Part shown: positions 25,014 through 33,218 of the stretch, one piece after another
How positions within the stretch are numbered: position 1 is the stretch's first letter
Layout: each line of letters starts with the position of its first letter
NCBI GenBank assembly: GCA_022711755.1
Contig: JAKLEA010000013.1
Coordinates: forward strand, 1-64,000
Source: Planctomycetota bacterium
GTDB lineage: Bacteria; Planctomycetota; Brocadiia; SM23-32; JAKLEA01
Direction of reading: 5' to 3'
Length of the DNA stretch: 64,000 nt
Made by a program: the position numbers and the translations under genes
Notes under the pieces: generated by a model
The model's input: only the letters and a program-made list of their open reading frames with translations
Databases searched by the model: none
What the model was told of the DNA's origin: nothing

Positions 25014-25895
25014 CTATCCTTTGCCCTCTGCAAGGCCGCCGAGAATGTCGCGTATCCCGTTGACGGTGTCCAGAAACGCCGGCTCGCGCGGCATCAGCCG
25101 GGCGGGGCGATCCGGCGCAAGGATGAAGAAGCGATGCAGTATCGTCCCGGGGGCGTTGCTCATTATGAAAATGCGGTCGCCCAGGAAAACCGCCTCCGGA
25201 ACGTCATGCGTTATGAAGAAGACAGTGGACTGCACCTCCCGCCAGAGCGCGGCCAGCAGGTCCTGCATGTTGTGCCGCGTGGCCGGGTCCAGCGCCCCGA
25301 ACGGCTCGTCCATCAGGATGATGCTCGGCTTCAGGATCAGCGACCGCGCTATCGCTACGCGCTGCCGCATCCCGCCGGAAAGCTGATGAGGATACTTGCG
25401 CGCGTCCTTCTGCGGATTCAACCCGACCTTGGCGATCCACTCCATCGCCTCGGCCCGACGCTCCTTCTTCTGAACGCCCCGGCACTCCAGCCCGAAGGCC
25501 ACGTTATCCACAACTGTGCGGTTGTCGAAACATGTGTAGTCCTGGAAGACCATGCCCCTGTCCGGCCCAGGCGCGGCGACCTGATGCCCGTTCACCATGA
25601 CTTCCCCCGCCGTCGGCGGAAACTGAGGGGACAGCCCGGCAATAAGCCGCAGGATCGTGCTCTTTCCGCAGCCGCTCGGGCCGAGAATGCAGACGAACTG
25701 CCCGACGTTCGCAAGGTCCTCTACCTTGAAGGTCACGTCCCGTATTGCGGTGAATTCCCTCGGCGTTCCCGCAGCGTATGTCTTGGTGACGCCGTTCATC
25801 TCAACAATCGGGGGGACGTCCGCGCGAGCGGGATACGGCGGGGCGTCAATGATCGAACACGCCGGAACGCCCGGAGGCAGGGGAAGCGGGCACAT
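25014..25895 (-). CDS. ABC transporter ATPase, nitrate/sulfonate/taurine type
   Basis: 293 residues. Walker A GPSGCGKST (72-80), Q-loop VFQDYT (Gln118), signature LSGGM (172-176), Walker B IILMDEP (192-198), H-loop FITHDVPEA. All catalytic elements are intact. The SsuB/TauB/NrtD-like pattern (DEPFGALDP, HDVxEA) agrees with the adjacent permease and binding protein. The N-terminal 30 residues are proline-rich and outside the ABC fold. A start further downstream is possible. It begins three bases after the permease stop. Substrate unknown. Confidence 0.9.
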   Translation of the reverse strand: MCPLPLPPGVPACSIIDAPPYPARADVPPIVEMNGVTKTYAAGTPREFTAIRDVTFKVEDLANVGQFVCILGPSGCGKSTILRLIAGLSPQFPPTAGEVMVNGHQVAAPGPDRGMVFQDYTCFDNRTVVDNVAFGLECRGVQKKERRAEAMEWIAKVGLNPQKDARKYPHQLSGGMRQRVAIARSLILKPSIILMDEPFGALDPATRHNMQDLLAALWREVQSTVFFITHDVPEAVFLGDRIFIMSNAPGTILHRFFILAPDRPARLMPREPAFLDTVNGIRDILGGLAEGKG

Positions 25896-25898
25896 GGC

Positions 25899-26927
25899 TT
25901 ACCTCCCCCCCGACGCGCGGTACGGGAAAAGCCGTCTCTGCGCAACAAGAATCCCGCGATCAATGGCGAAGGCAAGCAAGGCGATCAGGATCAGCGAAAG
26001 GTAGATATGCTCGCGCGGCCCCCGGCGCTGGCTTGTGATTATAATGCTGCCCAGCCCGTAATCTGCGTTGATCACCTCCGCCAGCATGATGTAGCCGAAG
26101 GCTATGCCGAACAGCAGGCGCAAGCTATTGACTATATCCGGCAATGCCAGCGCGAAAAGCGCCTTGCGCACGACCTGAAAAGCGACGATGGGAAACCACA
26201 GGACGAATCCCAGAACCAGCCCCGTTCCGACGGCCAGCCCCAGATTGCCGTTCCACGCTGACGCCAGTTCAGCCTCCGCCGGACGCGATACAAGAATGCA
26301 GTAGGCCGCTCCGAACGCCGCCGCGTAAGCAATGCCCGCCGCCAGCGCCCATAATGCGCCGTGCCGGGGGACGAATCGCGCGCCGAGAGTGTAGGCGCTG
26401 TCCAGATACGCTTCCGAAACCCCGTCAACCGCGTTCGCCGCGTCGAAGAATATGAACGCCACCGTCGCCAGAAATATAAACATCACCTTCTGCGTCTCGC
26501 CTATGCCGAACCAGATCAACGTGAGGGGTATAAGCGCGGCAATCGGCACGTTTCGCCCGAAGATTGACAGCGGATTCATGAAGGCGTAAAGGCGGCGGAA
26601 CGATGCCGCAGTCACCCCCAGCGGAACGCCTATCCCCGCCCCGAGCAGAAACCCGGCCAGCACTCGTCCCAGGCTCCAGAACGCCCCCCGGGCCACCGCG
26701 CGTTCGAACCACAGGGAATGGAATGAGTTAACCGTCTCCTTCAGACTCGGCAGAGTCAGCGGATCAATCGTGCGATCCTGAACCGGCCCCGCGGTAAGAA
26801 CGTGCCAGACGCAAAGCGTCAACAATATGCACAGCATGGAAGCCGCGGCGGCTCCGGTCCGGCTGGGGCAATCGCGCACCGTGACCCAGCGCCGCAACCC
26901 GCGGCGCAACATGTCCGATATTTTCAT
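25899..26927 (-). CDS. ABC transporter permease, taurine/nitrate type, with extra membrane insertion
   Basis: 342 residues; usual members are about 250-280. TM segments are visible at about 29-46, 88-107, 128-143, 149-163, 190-212, 230-251, 268-286 and 308-325. The family's EAA-type loop normally follows the AxTLGA block directly. Here AYTLGA (about 178-183) is separated from VVRKALFALALPDIVNSLR (252-270) by about 67 residues containing two additional hydrophobic segments. So the coupling loop to the ATPase is split by a membrane excursion. This is unlike ordinary SsuC/TauC and suggests a specialised machine. It starts 15 bases after the binding-protein gene. Confidence 0.85.
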   Translation of the reverse strand: MKISDMLRRGLRRWVTVRDCPSRTGAAAASMLCILLTLCVWHVLTAGPVQDRTIDPLTLPSLKETVNSFHSLWFERAVARGAFWSLGRVLAGFLLGAGIGVPLGVTAASFRRLYAFMNPLSIFGRNVPIAALIPLTLIWFGIGETQKVMFIFLATVAFIFFDAANAVDGVSEAYLDSAYTLGARFVPRHGALWALAAGIAYAAAFGAAYCILVSRPAEAELASAWNGNLGLAVGTGLVLGFVLWFPIVAFQVVRKALFALALPDIVNSLRLLFGIAFGYIMLAEVINADYGLGSIIITSQRRGPREHIYLSLILIALLAFAIDRGILVAQRRLFPYRASGGR

Positions 26928-26942
26928 CTTCTGGTCCGGAAT

Positions 26943-28706
26943 CTACTGCGTGGCCTCCAGCGGGTACACCTTGACCTCCACTCGGCGGTTCTTGGCATGA
27001 TTGAACGGGTCGTTCTCATCCGCCGGAACCTTCCATGCCAGGCCTTCAGTGCTGAACTGCTTCGGATCAAGCGTCTTGTATTTGTTGACCAGCGCTTCCT
27101 TGACCGAGTTGGCGCGATTGTCCGACAACTCCTCCACCTGCGACTCCTCGACCTTGCCCTTCATGCTTGAGTCGGTATGCCCCTCGATGACGATGCGCGC
27201 CGCGCCGTACTGTCCGGCAAGCTTGGCTATCTCCTCAAGCACCATCTCAACATTGGGGTCATACTGCTTCTCGATCGTCTTTCCGTTCTCGGTCACGGTG
27301 ATCTTCTTGTAAAGGTCCCAACTGTTCGGGAAGAAGTGGATGACCACAACCTTCGTCAGTATCTCGCCGCTCTCGGCCTTGATTGTGTTCACGCTCTTCG
27401 GGGCGAACTGCACGGCATATTCATCCTTGGAACTGGCGTACGGTTCCTCCTTGCCGAGTTTCTGGATGACGCTGAAGTCCATGACCGTGTCGAAGCTGAC
27501 CGGTTTCGTAACCTTCCCGACGCGGCGATAAAGATAATTCGCCGTCCCCCACGTGCGCTCGAAGTTCGTGGGATTGTTCTGATTCATGAAGAACTCGCGG
27601 TTCTCCGCGTAGTTCGTGCTGTGCGCGTCGCCAAGCATGCCCATGCACTCGTCGGCGGGGATATTGTATGCCTTGGCCATGTATTCGGACGCCTTCTTTT
27701 TGCCCTCGTCGCTCTTGATCGCCGCCATGCCCTCGAAAATGCCGCGCACCAGCCCCTCGCAGATGTCGGGGTGATCTTTTGCAAAGTCCGCCCGCGCAAA
27801 CCATACGTCCGCGATCAGCTTGTTGGCCGTCGCCGTAGTCACAAGGAGGTGATTGCCCTGCGCCTTGGTCAGGTTGTAGATGTCGGGTGCCCAGCTCACG
27901 CAGGCGGCGATGTCCTTCTGAGTGTTGAATGCGGCCGCAGCCTGGAAGGCGTCCTGCGTGTAGACGAAATCAACCTCAGACGGCTGCACACCGCCGTTTA
28001 TCAGCGCGTTCAGAACGAAAAACTGGCTCGGAGAGTTCTGCGCCAGGACGACTTTCTTACCCCTAAGGTCGGCGATCGTCGGACGCTTGGGGTCCTTCGC
28101 CGCGCTGCGCCGGATGACGATCCCGTCGCCCCCGTTGCTCCAGTCCACCTGCTGATAAATGCGCGGCCAGACGCGGGTGTCCCGCTGCAACTCTTCCATG
28201 AACAAGGGAACCATGTCCAGCGTGGCCCATCCGATGTGAATCTTCCCGGCTGCGTAGGAGTCCCGCATCATCACTGGATCGTCAATCAGAACAAGCTCGA
28301 CTTTGAAGTCCTGGCCGCCGGGCGTCTTCCACAGCTTGCCCGGTTCCTTGCCCTCGTTGTGCAGCAGGATTGGCGCCCACCCGGCCCAGACGTTCAACGC
28401 GAACTTGACCGTCCGGTTCTGAAGCGCGTCATACTTGCTCACGCCCTGCACGGGCGGCAGCTTCTCAGTCGGGACGAATTTATATTCCTTGACCGTTGTG
28501 GCTATGTCCGAATCCGGGGCCTCCGCGCCTTTGGCGTCCCCGCCGGTTTGCAGATCGCCCGGCGTGATCGGTGTCCCCGCCGCCTCATCCGCGGGCTTCG
28601 GCTTGGGCAGCAGCGTGTTCCTGAAACCGTAGGCCAGCAGCCCTGCCACGGCAATCGCCAACACGACGTAGAAACCCACCTTCGGACGAACAGGCTCTTC
28701 TGACAT
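26943..28706 (-). CDS. Membrane-anchored NMT1/nitrate-type substrate-binding protein fused to OmpA C-terminal domain
   Basis: 587 residues. A single N-terminal membrane segment (about 11-29) anchors it. Residues about 90-390 form a type II periplasmic binding domain of the NMT1/SsuA class (VKFALNVWAGWAPILL, IGWATLDMVP, GKKVVLAQNSPSQFF). Residues about 455-585 form an OmpA-like peptidoglycan-binding domain: VVVIHFFPNSWDL, IEGHTDSS (Asp512), LSDNRANSV (Arg531) and NRRVEVKV. The Asp and Arg are the residues that hold diaminopimelate in this family. So one protein links the transporter to the cell wall. First gene of the operon, with AAGGAGG eight bases before the ATG. Similar fusions exist in databases as substrate-binding/OmpA proteins of unknown substrate. 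Confidence 0.9.
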   Translation of the reverse strand: MSEEPVRPKVGFYVVLAIAVAGLLAYGFRNTLLPKPKPADEAAGTPITPGDLQTGGDAKGAEAPDSDIATTVKEYKFVPTEKLPPVQGVSKYDALQNRTVKFALNVWAGWAPILLHNEGKEPGKLWKTPGGQDFKVELVLIDDPVMMRDSYAAGKIHIGWATLDMVPLFMEELQRDTRVWPRIYQQVDWSNGGDGIVIRRSAAKDPKRPTIADLRGKKVVLAQNSPSQFFVLNALINGGVQPSEVDFVYTQDAFQAAAAFNTQKDIAACVSWAPDIYNLTKAQGNHLLVTTATANKLIADVWFARADFAKDHPDICEGLVRGIFEGMAAIKSDEGKKKASEYMAKAYNIPADECMGMLGDAHSTNYAENREFFMNQNNPTNFERTWGTANYLYRRVGKVTKPVSFDTVMDFSVIQKLGKEEPYASSKDEYAVQFAPKSVNTIKAESGEILTKVVVIHFFPNSWDLYKKITVTENGKTIEKQYDPNVEMVLEEIAKLAGQYGAARIVIEGHTDSSMKGKVEESQVEELSDNRANSVKEALVNKYKTLDPKQFSTEGLAWKVPADENDPFNHAKNRRVEVKVYPLEATQ

Positions 28707-28766
28707 GGCGTCGCCTCCTTTTTCAATCCGACCCGGACATTAAACCATTAGCGCCGTATTCGAGTT

Positions 28767-28796
28767 ATCTTACTGCATAATGTCTGCGGGTGGCAA
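28767..28796 (-). promoter_or_regulatory. Putative promoter of the ABC/PspA/AAA+ operon
   Basis: On the minus strand TTGCCA (28796-28791), 18 bases, TAAGAT (28772-28767). Predicted start near 28760 gives a leader of about 55 bases before the strong AAGGAGG site. No PspF-style sigma-54 GG-N10-GC box seen. Confidence 0.5.
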
Positions 28797-28937
28797 GGAC
28801 TTTAGATTATTGAGAATAATCCGGTCAGTAGAGGCCGCGTTTGCCGGGGCGTAGCCATCCCGCCTGAAGGGTGCAGGCATGGCGCGCGCGACGCATTTTT
28901 AAACCACCTGCCCCATGACTTGCGGCAAACAAATCCG

Positions 28938-28965
28938 TTGCGGATTCCGGTCGGGCATGTATCAT
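28938..28965 (+). promoter_or_regulatory. Putative promoter of the M55 peptidase gene
   Basis: TTGCGG (28938-28943), 16 bases, TATCAT (28960-28965), about 45 bases before the ATG at 29018. Confidence 0.4.
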
Positions 28966-29017
28966 TTCCTGAACTTCTAGCAATCGGCCATCCCAAACGT
29001 CCATGAGAGGAAACGCA

Positions 29018-29803
29018 ATGAAAGTCTACATTTCAACCGATATGGAGGGAATAAGCGGGGTCGTCGTATGGGAGCAGGCGCGCGAATTCGCCTCCCCGCA
29101 CTATGAGAACGCCAGACGCCTCCTGATGGGCGACATACGGGCGGCCATTCAGGGCTGCCGCGAGGGCGGCGCGCGGCATGTCACGGTTCTGGACGGGCAC
29201 GGCGGCGGTTACAATTTCGTGCCTGAACTGATGTTACCCGGCGCGGTCTACGCCACCGGAACAGATCGCAGGCAACCGCACATGGGCCTTGACGAGTCAT
29301 TCGCGGCGGGGATGCTGCTTGGCTACCACGCCATGGCCGGAACGCCAGACGGGATGCTCAACCACACCCAATCATCACGATCGGGAATCCGATACTGGTA
29401 CAATGGACTCGAGTGCGGGGAAATCGCCCAGTCCGCGCTCGTAATGGGACATTTCGGCGTGCCGGTCGTCATGGTGACGGGCGATGAGGCGACTTGCCGG
29501 GAGGCGAAGGAATTCCTGGGGCCGGAAATCGTAACTGTTGCAGTCAAAAAGGGTTACGGAAGAACTTGCGGCGAGCTGCTGGCCCCTGAGGAAGCCCATG
29601 CGCTCATCATTCACGGCGCAAGAGAGGCAGTGAAACGTGTGGATCGCTGCAAACCTTTCAGAATGGACCGGCCAATACTGGGAACCATCCGATTTCCGGA
29701 TAAACAGACGGCAGACTCCTTCCGTCCTTCGCGTTCATACCGGGTTGACGATGTGACGTTTGAGGCGACGTTCAACTCCCCGCTGGAGATTTACTTTTTC
29801 TGA
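29018..29803 (+). CDS. M55 family D-aminopeptidase (DppA-like)
   Basis: 261 residues. Zinc peptidases of this family remove N-terminal D-amino acids, for example from D-Ala-containing peptides. Metal and active-site residues are visible: TDMEGISGV (Asp8, Glu10), LDGHGGG, LGYHAMAG, MLNHTQSS and GLECGE. Length is close to B. subtilis DppA (274). Start 29018 has GAGAGG at good spacing; an ATG at 29003 is also in frame. It stands alone, divergent from the ABC operon. A role in recycling cell-wall peptides is likely but unproven here. Confidence 0.88.
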   Translation: MKVYISTDMEGISGVVVWEQAREFASPHYENARRLLMGDIRAAIQGCREGGARHVTVLDGHGGGYNFVPELMLPGAVYATGTDRRQPHMGLDESFAAGMLLGYHAMAGTPDGMLNHTQSSRSGIRYWYNGLECGEIAQSALVMGHFGVPVVMVTGDEATCREAKEFLGPEIVTVAVKKGYGRTCGELLAPEEAHALIIHGAREAVKRVDRCKPFRMDRPILGTIRFPDKQTADSFRPSRSYRVDDVTFEATFNSPLEIYFF

Positions 29804-30206
29804 CGGACTGTGCAGCGGCAAGGAGTGGCGCGCGCTGAGAGACCCGCTCGGCGTTTAAATCTTCTCCTTCTCCTCCGTATGTGTTCAGCTTCCAATTTCC
29901 TGTTAGGACGTAACACGGTAAAGAACGACCTTCCCCTACGATGAGCGCGGGAAAAGGAAGGAGACGGTTCCTTTTCCAACCCTTGAATCCCGCTTCGGCG
30001 ACTTGTAAAATCACACTCGCAAGGTTTGCTTTCTGAGAGCATGCATGAAAAGGGCGGGTGGGTTCTACGAACCCACGCGGACCAAATCCGTATTTGCTTT
30101 CCAGCATGGGTTCGAGCAGGCGCGCCGAACCCATCTACCCCTTTTCATGCACGCTATGATGCGTCCACCCTCAGAGACGCTGTGACGCGTAATCAGAGAC
30201 AGCCAA
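29804..30206. other. Spacer with a 10-bp palindrome and repeat copy C
   Basis: 403 bases. A perfect hairpin GGAAAAGGAA / TTCCTTTTCC lies at 29950-29977 with no T run. The cloverleaf repeat copy C occupies 30032-30157. Short open frames here are not convincing. Confidence 0.5.
30032..30157 (+). repeat. Cloverleaf-type palindromic repeat, copy C (best preserved)
   Basis: A 13-bp perfect terminal inverted repeat, TGCATGAAAAGGG (30042-30054) and CCCTTTTCATGCA (30139-30151), encloses a GTGGGTTC-tac-GAACCCAC hairpin (30058-30076), a small CGGA-ccaaa-TCCG arm (30078-30090) and a 9-bp hairpin ATGGGTTCG / CGAACCCAT (30106-30134). The flanks read CTGAGAGC and CGCTATGA. No open frame, so it would move or spread only with help from elsewhere. 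Confidence 0.8.
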
Positions 30207-31112
30207 GTGTCTGAGACAGATCAGGCTCAACACCAGACCCAACCCGGCAAAAACGACGCCGCCCCCGGGAAAATCCTAATCGTTGAGGACGACGCCGATA
30301 CCAACGCCCTCATTGAAACGGTCCTGGACATGGCGGGGTTCAAGTGCGTCCAGACCTATTCCGCCGAGGAAGCCCTTCAGTATCTCGAACAGGAAGTCCC
30401 GGATGCGATAATAACCGACATCATGCTGCCGGGCATGAGCGGCAATTCCCTCTGCGAGCATCTCAAGATGCGACGCCGCACAAACCTCATCCCCGTGATT
30501 ATCCTCACCGCCCTTAGAACGCAGAAAGACAAATTCTATGGCCTGCGCGTGGGGGCTAACGACTACCTGACGAAGCCTTTCAAGGCGGATGACCTGACCC
30601 GCTGCATCCGCCGCAATATCGAACGCCGCAACAAGATGAAAGAGGAGGGCATCAACCGGAGCATTCAGATTGACCTTCAGAGCGACCTGAAACTGCTGGA
30701 TAGCGTGAATGAACTCCTGACCGTCGTGCTTCAGGACACAGAGGTGGACGAACTGGAGGCGCAGAAGGTCAAATACGCCGTCCTGGAAATGGGGCATAAC
30801 GCGATTGAGTGGGGCAATCGCAACGACGCCAGCCTGGTCGTATCCATCAATTGTCATATGACCAAGGACCGCTTGGTCTTCCGCATACAGGACCAGGGAT
30901 CGGGCTTTGCGCCCGGGAATCTGGAACACGCGGCGACGCCGGACTCCGATCCAGCCGCGCATCTGAGCCTGAGGGAGAAGCTTGGTTTGCGCGAGGGCGG
31001 ATTCGGAATCCTGCTTTCACGCAAGTACATGGACGAGGTTGAATATAACGAAAAAGGCAACTGCGTGACGCTGGTGAAGCACATGGTACCGCGCAACCCC
31101 CCCGAGGCGTGA
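30207..31112 (+). CDS. Response regulator fused to an RsbW-type HATPase domain
   Basis: 301 residues. Receiver domain at about 22-138: acidic pair Asp28-Asp29, phospho-acceptor Asp71 (IITDIML), Thr101 and Lys123 (LTKPF). From about 155 follows a GHKL ATPase of the serine-kinase/anti-sigma (RsbW-like) class, with N-box VLEMGHNAIEWGN, G1-like DQGSGFAPGN and a GGFGILL segment. This pairing suggests phosphorylation-controlled partner switching: a sensor kinase would set the state of an anti-sigma-like module. No STAS or sigma-factor gene is adjacent. GTG start at 30207 (VSET... read as Met). It overlaps or abuts the SprT-like gene. Confidence 0.85.
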   Translation: MSETDQAQHQTQPGKNDAAPGKILIVEDDADTNALIETVLDMAGFKCVQTYSAEEALQYLEQEVPDAIITDIMLPGMSGNSLCEHLKMRRRTNLIPVIILTALRTQKDKFYGLRVGANDYLTKPFKADDLTRCIRRNIERRNKMKEEGINRSIQIDLQSDLKLLDSVNELLTVVLQDTEVDELEAQKVKYAVLEMGHNAIEWGNRNDASLVVSINCHMTKDRLVFRIQDQGSGFAPGNLEHAATPDSDPAAHLSLREKLGLREGGFGILLSRKYMDEVEYNEKGNCVTLVKHMVPRNPPEA

Positions 31113-31120
31113 AATCCCCG

Positions 31121-31891
31121 ATGTCTAAAACCCGCCAATCCGCCGGTCAGGGATCATTATTCCGCCCCGCAGACTTCCATAAGCCCGGCTCGGACGCCGT
31201 TCAATCTCATCTGCGCTCATGTCTCGGAACCGACGCGGTCGAGGTCCGATATACCGACAACGCAACGGTCATGATCAGCTTCCGGACGCTGCCGGACCGC
31301 ATTATTATACGCTTAAACGGCATGTTCAGGGATGCCCCGCCCGACGTTCTGGACGCCGTGGCGGATTTCACCCGTCGCCGCCTGCCGGCGGAGCGGCGCA
31401 TGAAGGCCGACCGCATCATCAGAAGCTATATCAACACCCATCAGACGGAGATAAACAGACCCAGACGCAAGCGGCGGACGCCAATCTCGGCGCAAGGGCA
31501 TTATTGGAATCTGGAGGAGGTGTTCCGGAGGGTGAATGAGGCGTATTTCGAGGGGAAGCAGCGTTGCCGCGTCGGCTGGAGCAGGGGTTTCAACCGGACG
31601 CAGATGGGCTGCTGGAGGGCGCCGGAGGGCGATTCCGAGATCGGGACGATCCGCGTCAACCGTCTGCTGGATTCTCCGGACGTTCCGCAGTTCTACATGG
31701 ATTACCTGATGTATCACGAGATGCTGCACGACAGACTCGGCGTGCGAAGGACCGGCGCCAGACGCAGCATCCATCCCCCTGAGTTCGCCCGGTTGGAGAA
31801 GCGGCATCCTGATTATGGGCGCGCGAAGAAGTGGGCGGCGGAGTGGATCCCGCGTCTCTGGAAACGGAGAAACAGGCGTGACCGGCATTAG
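31121..31891 (+). CDS. SprT-like zinc metalloprotease domain protein
   Basis: 256 residues. The zinc-binding HExxH block reads MYHEMLHDRLG (about His199, Glu200, His203), and a later HPPEFARLEKRHPDYGRAKKW block supplies the third-ligand region and YgjP/SprT-like tail. The first 110 residues are an uncharacterised alpha/beta region. SprT/Spartan proteins act in DNA-protein crosslink repair in eukaryotes; bacterial roles are poorly known. Two starts are possible: ATG 31121, or GTG 31109 which overlaps the previous stop as GTGA. Either way it is coupled to the regulator gene upstream. Confidence 0.75.
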   Translation: MSKTRQSAGQGSLFRPADFHKPGSDAVQSHLRSCLGTDAVEVRYTDNATVMISFRTLPDRIIIRLNGMFRDAPPDVLDAVADFTRRRLPAERRMKADRIIRSYINTHQTEINRPRRKRRTPISAQGHYWNLEEVFRRVNEAYFEGKQRCRVGWSRGFNRTQMGCWRAPEGDSEIGTIRVNRLLDSPDVPQFYMDYLMYHEMLHDRLGVRRTGARRSIHPPEFARLEKRHPDYGRAKKWAAEWIPRLWKRRNRRDRH

Positions 31892-31897
31892 CACAGG

Positions 31898-32974
31898 TCA
31901 CGCTTCGGTTTCCACCGGTTCGCACAGCCCCGATCGCAGCTTCGGCTCACATCCCGCCTTTACGATTGCCGCCATCAACTCCTCTTTGTCAGGATAGCGC
32001 GAGGTTTCCACATCCCGGACGTTCTGCCCGAAAATCCGGGCGCAGCCGATGTCGTCAGCGCCAAAAGCCAGCGCAAGCGAAGCAGCGTCAATGCCCTCCG
32101 TCATCCATGACGCCTCAATATGCTGCACGTTGTCCAGGTACATCCGGCAGACGGCGATCATCCTGAGGTATTCGAATGCTGTAATTCTGGGTGTCTCAGG
32201 CAGGGCTGTGCTGCGGGGCACGAAAGTGGACGGCGCGAAGCTCGCGATTCCATGCGTGCCGTCCTGGAGACGGCGCAACCGTTCAAGGTGCGCCACCCTC
32301 TGCTCCGCCGTTTCCAGGTGGCCGAACATCATCGTGGCGGACGTGGGAACGCCGGCGCCGTGGGCGCGGGCGGCGACCTCGATCCATTCATCGGCGGAGC
32401 ATTTGTGTGGGCTGATCCTGCCCCGGCAGCCCGCGTCGAAAACGTCCGCCCCATCCCCCGGGATGCTGTCCAGTCCGGCGCGGTGGAGCCTGCGCAAGCT
32501 CTCCGTAACGGAAATGCCGCTTGCGCGGGCTATGTGCAGGATTTCCGGGGGGGAGAAGGCGTGAATCTGAAGCCCGAATCCCTCCTTGATCTCCGCCAGC
32601 AGGCGCTCGAAGTAGTCAATCTTCAGGTCCGGATGTAATCCGCCTTGCAGACGGACGTGGCTGGGGCCGTGGTTGGAGGCGTCGCGCAATATTCTATGAA
32701 GCTCGGAGATGCTCAGGACGAAGCCCTGATGGTGGCCGGCAGGACGGAAGAAGGAGCAGAATCGGCAGCCAGAGACGCAGACGTTGGAATAGAACACGAC
32801 GGCCTCGACGCCGTATGTGCGGTATTGGTCTCGCAGTTGCCGCCGCGCCAGGCGGTTGGCCGCCGCGCCCAGGACGGAGACCTCATTGCTCTCAAGAAGG
32901 ATCAGCGCCTCGTCCGGCGAGAGCCTGTCGCCGACCATCACGCCGTCAATTATTTTGTCAATGCTTGGGGGCAT
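31898..32974 (-). CDS. Radical SAM enzyme of the MqnC/CofH (futalosine-type) family
   Basis: 358 residues. The 4Fe-4S cluster ligands are in NVCVSGCRFCSFF (Cys-x3-Cys-x2-Cys). Family blocks follow: RLQGGLHPDLKIDYFERLL, GLDSIPGDGADVF, RISPHKCSADEWIE, ATMMFGHLET and a late FVPRSTAL. This order and the ATMMFGH form fit cyclic dehypoxanthinyl futalosine synthase (MqnC) best, so the organism may make menaquinone by the futalosine route. MqnE and CofH share much of this pattern, and the normally conserved PGGGAE is PGDGAD here. No other mqn genes are in the window. Start 32974 has GGAG upstream; the open frame continues to 33175. It converges on the SprT-like gene with six bases between. Confidence 0.75.
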   Translation of the reverse strand: MPPSIDKIIDGVMVGDRLSPDEALILLESNEVSVLGAAANRLARRQLRDQYRTYGVEAVVFYSNVCVSGCRFCSFFRPAGHHQGFVLSISELHRILRDASNHGPSHVRLQGGLHPDLKIDYFERLLAEIKEGFGLQIHAFSPPEILHIARASGISVTESLRRLHRAGLDSIPGDGADVFDAGCRGRISPHKCSADEWIEVAARAHGAGVPTSATMMFGHLETAEQRVAHLERLRRLQDGTHGIASFAPSTFVPRSTALPETPRITAFEYLRMIAVCRMYLDNVQHIEASWMTEGIDAASLALAFGADDIGCARIFGQNVRDVETSRYPDKEELMAAIVKAGCEPKLRSGLCEPVETEA

Positions 32975-33218
32975 TGTGTCTCCGCCGTCTGGAATCCTGC
33001 GCTTCATTGTAATGCCGTTCGATGCTCGGCTCAACCGTTGAAGATTGTTGTTTTTCAGAGGTGGATGACCGGATACCGGGCGGGCTGGAGGCCGATCACG
33101 AAACCGATTACGGGGATTGACAGACGGGCGGATTTTCGTATATTGAATGATTCGCATAGAAGGGCGTTTCACCATACAGTCAGGGAAAGTGAGGAGGCAG
33201 CGAGCCTCCGGGATTGCG

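Larger units (their letters stand above)
28707..29017. other. Divergent intergenic region: ABC/PspA operon and M55 gene
   Basis: 311 bases carrying two divergent promoter candidates (28767-28796 minus, 28938-28965 plus). A 64-codon minus-strand frame here (28802-28996) has no ribosome-binding site and is not called. Confidence 0.5.

Noticed and set aside
27177..28703. Long plus-strand open frame (508 codons) opposite the substrate-binding gene
   Set aside because: It is the GC-rich shadow of the real minus-strand gene; residue pattern is Arg/His/Leu-heavy with no motif.
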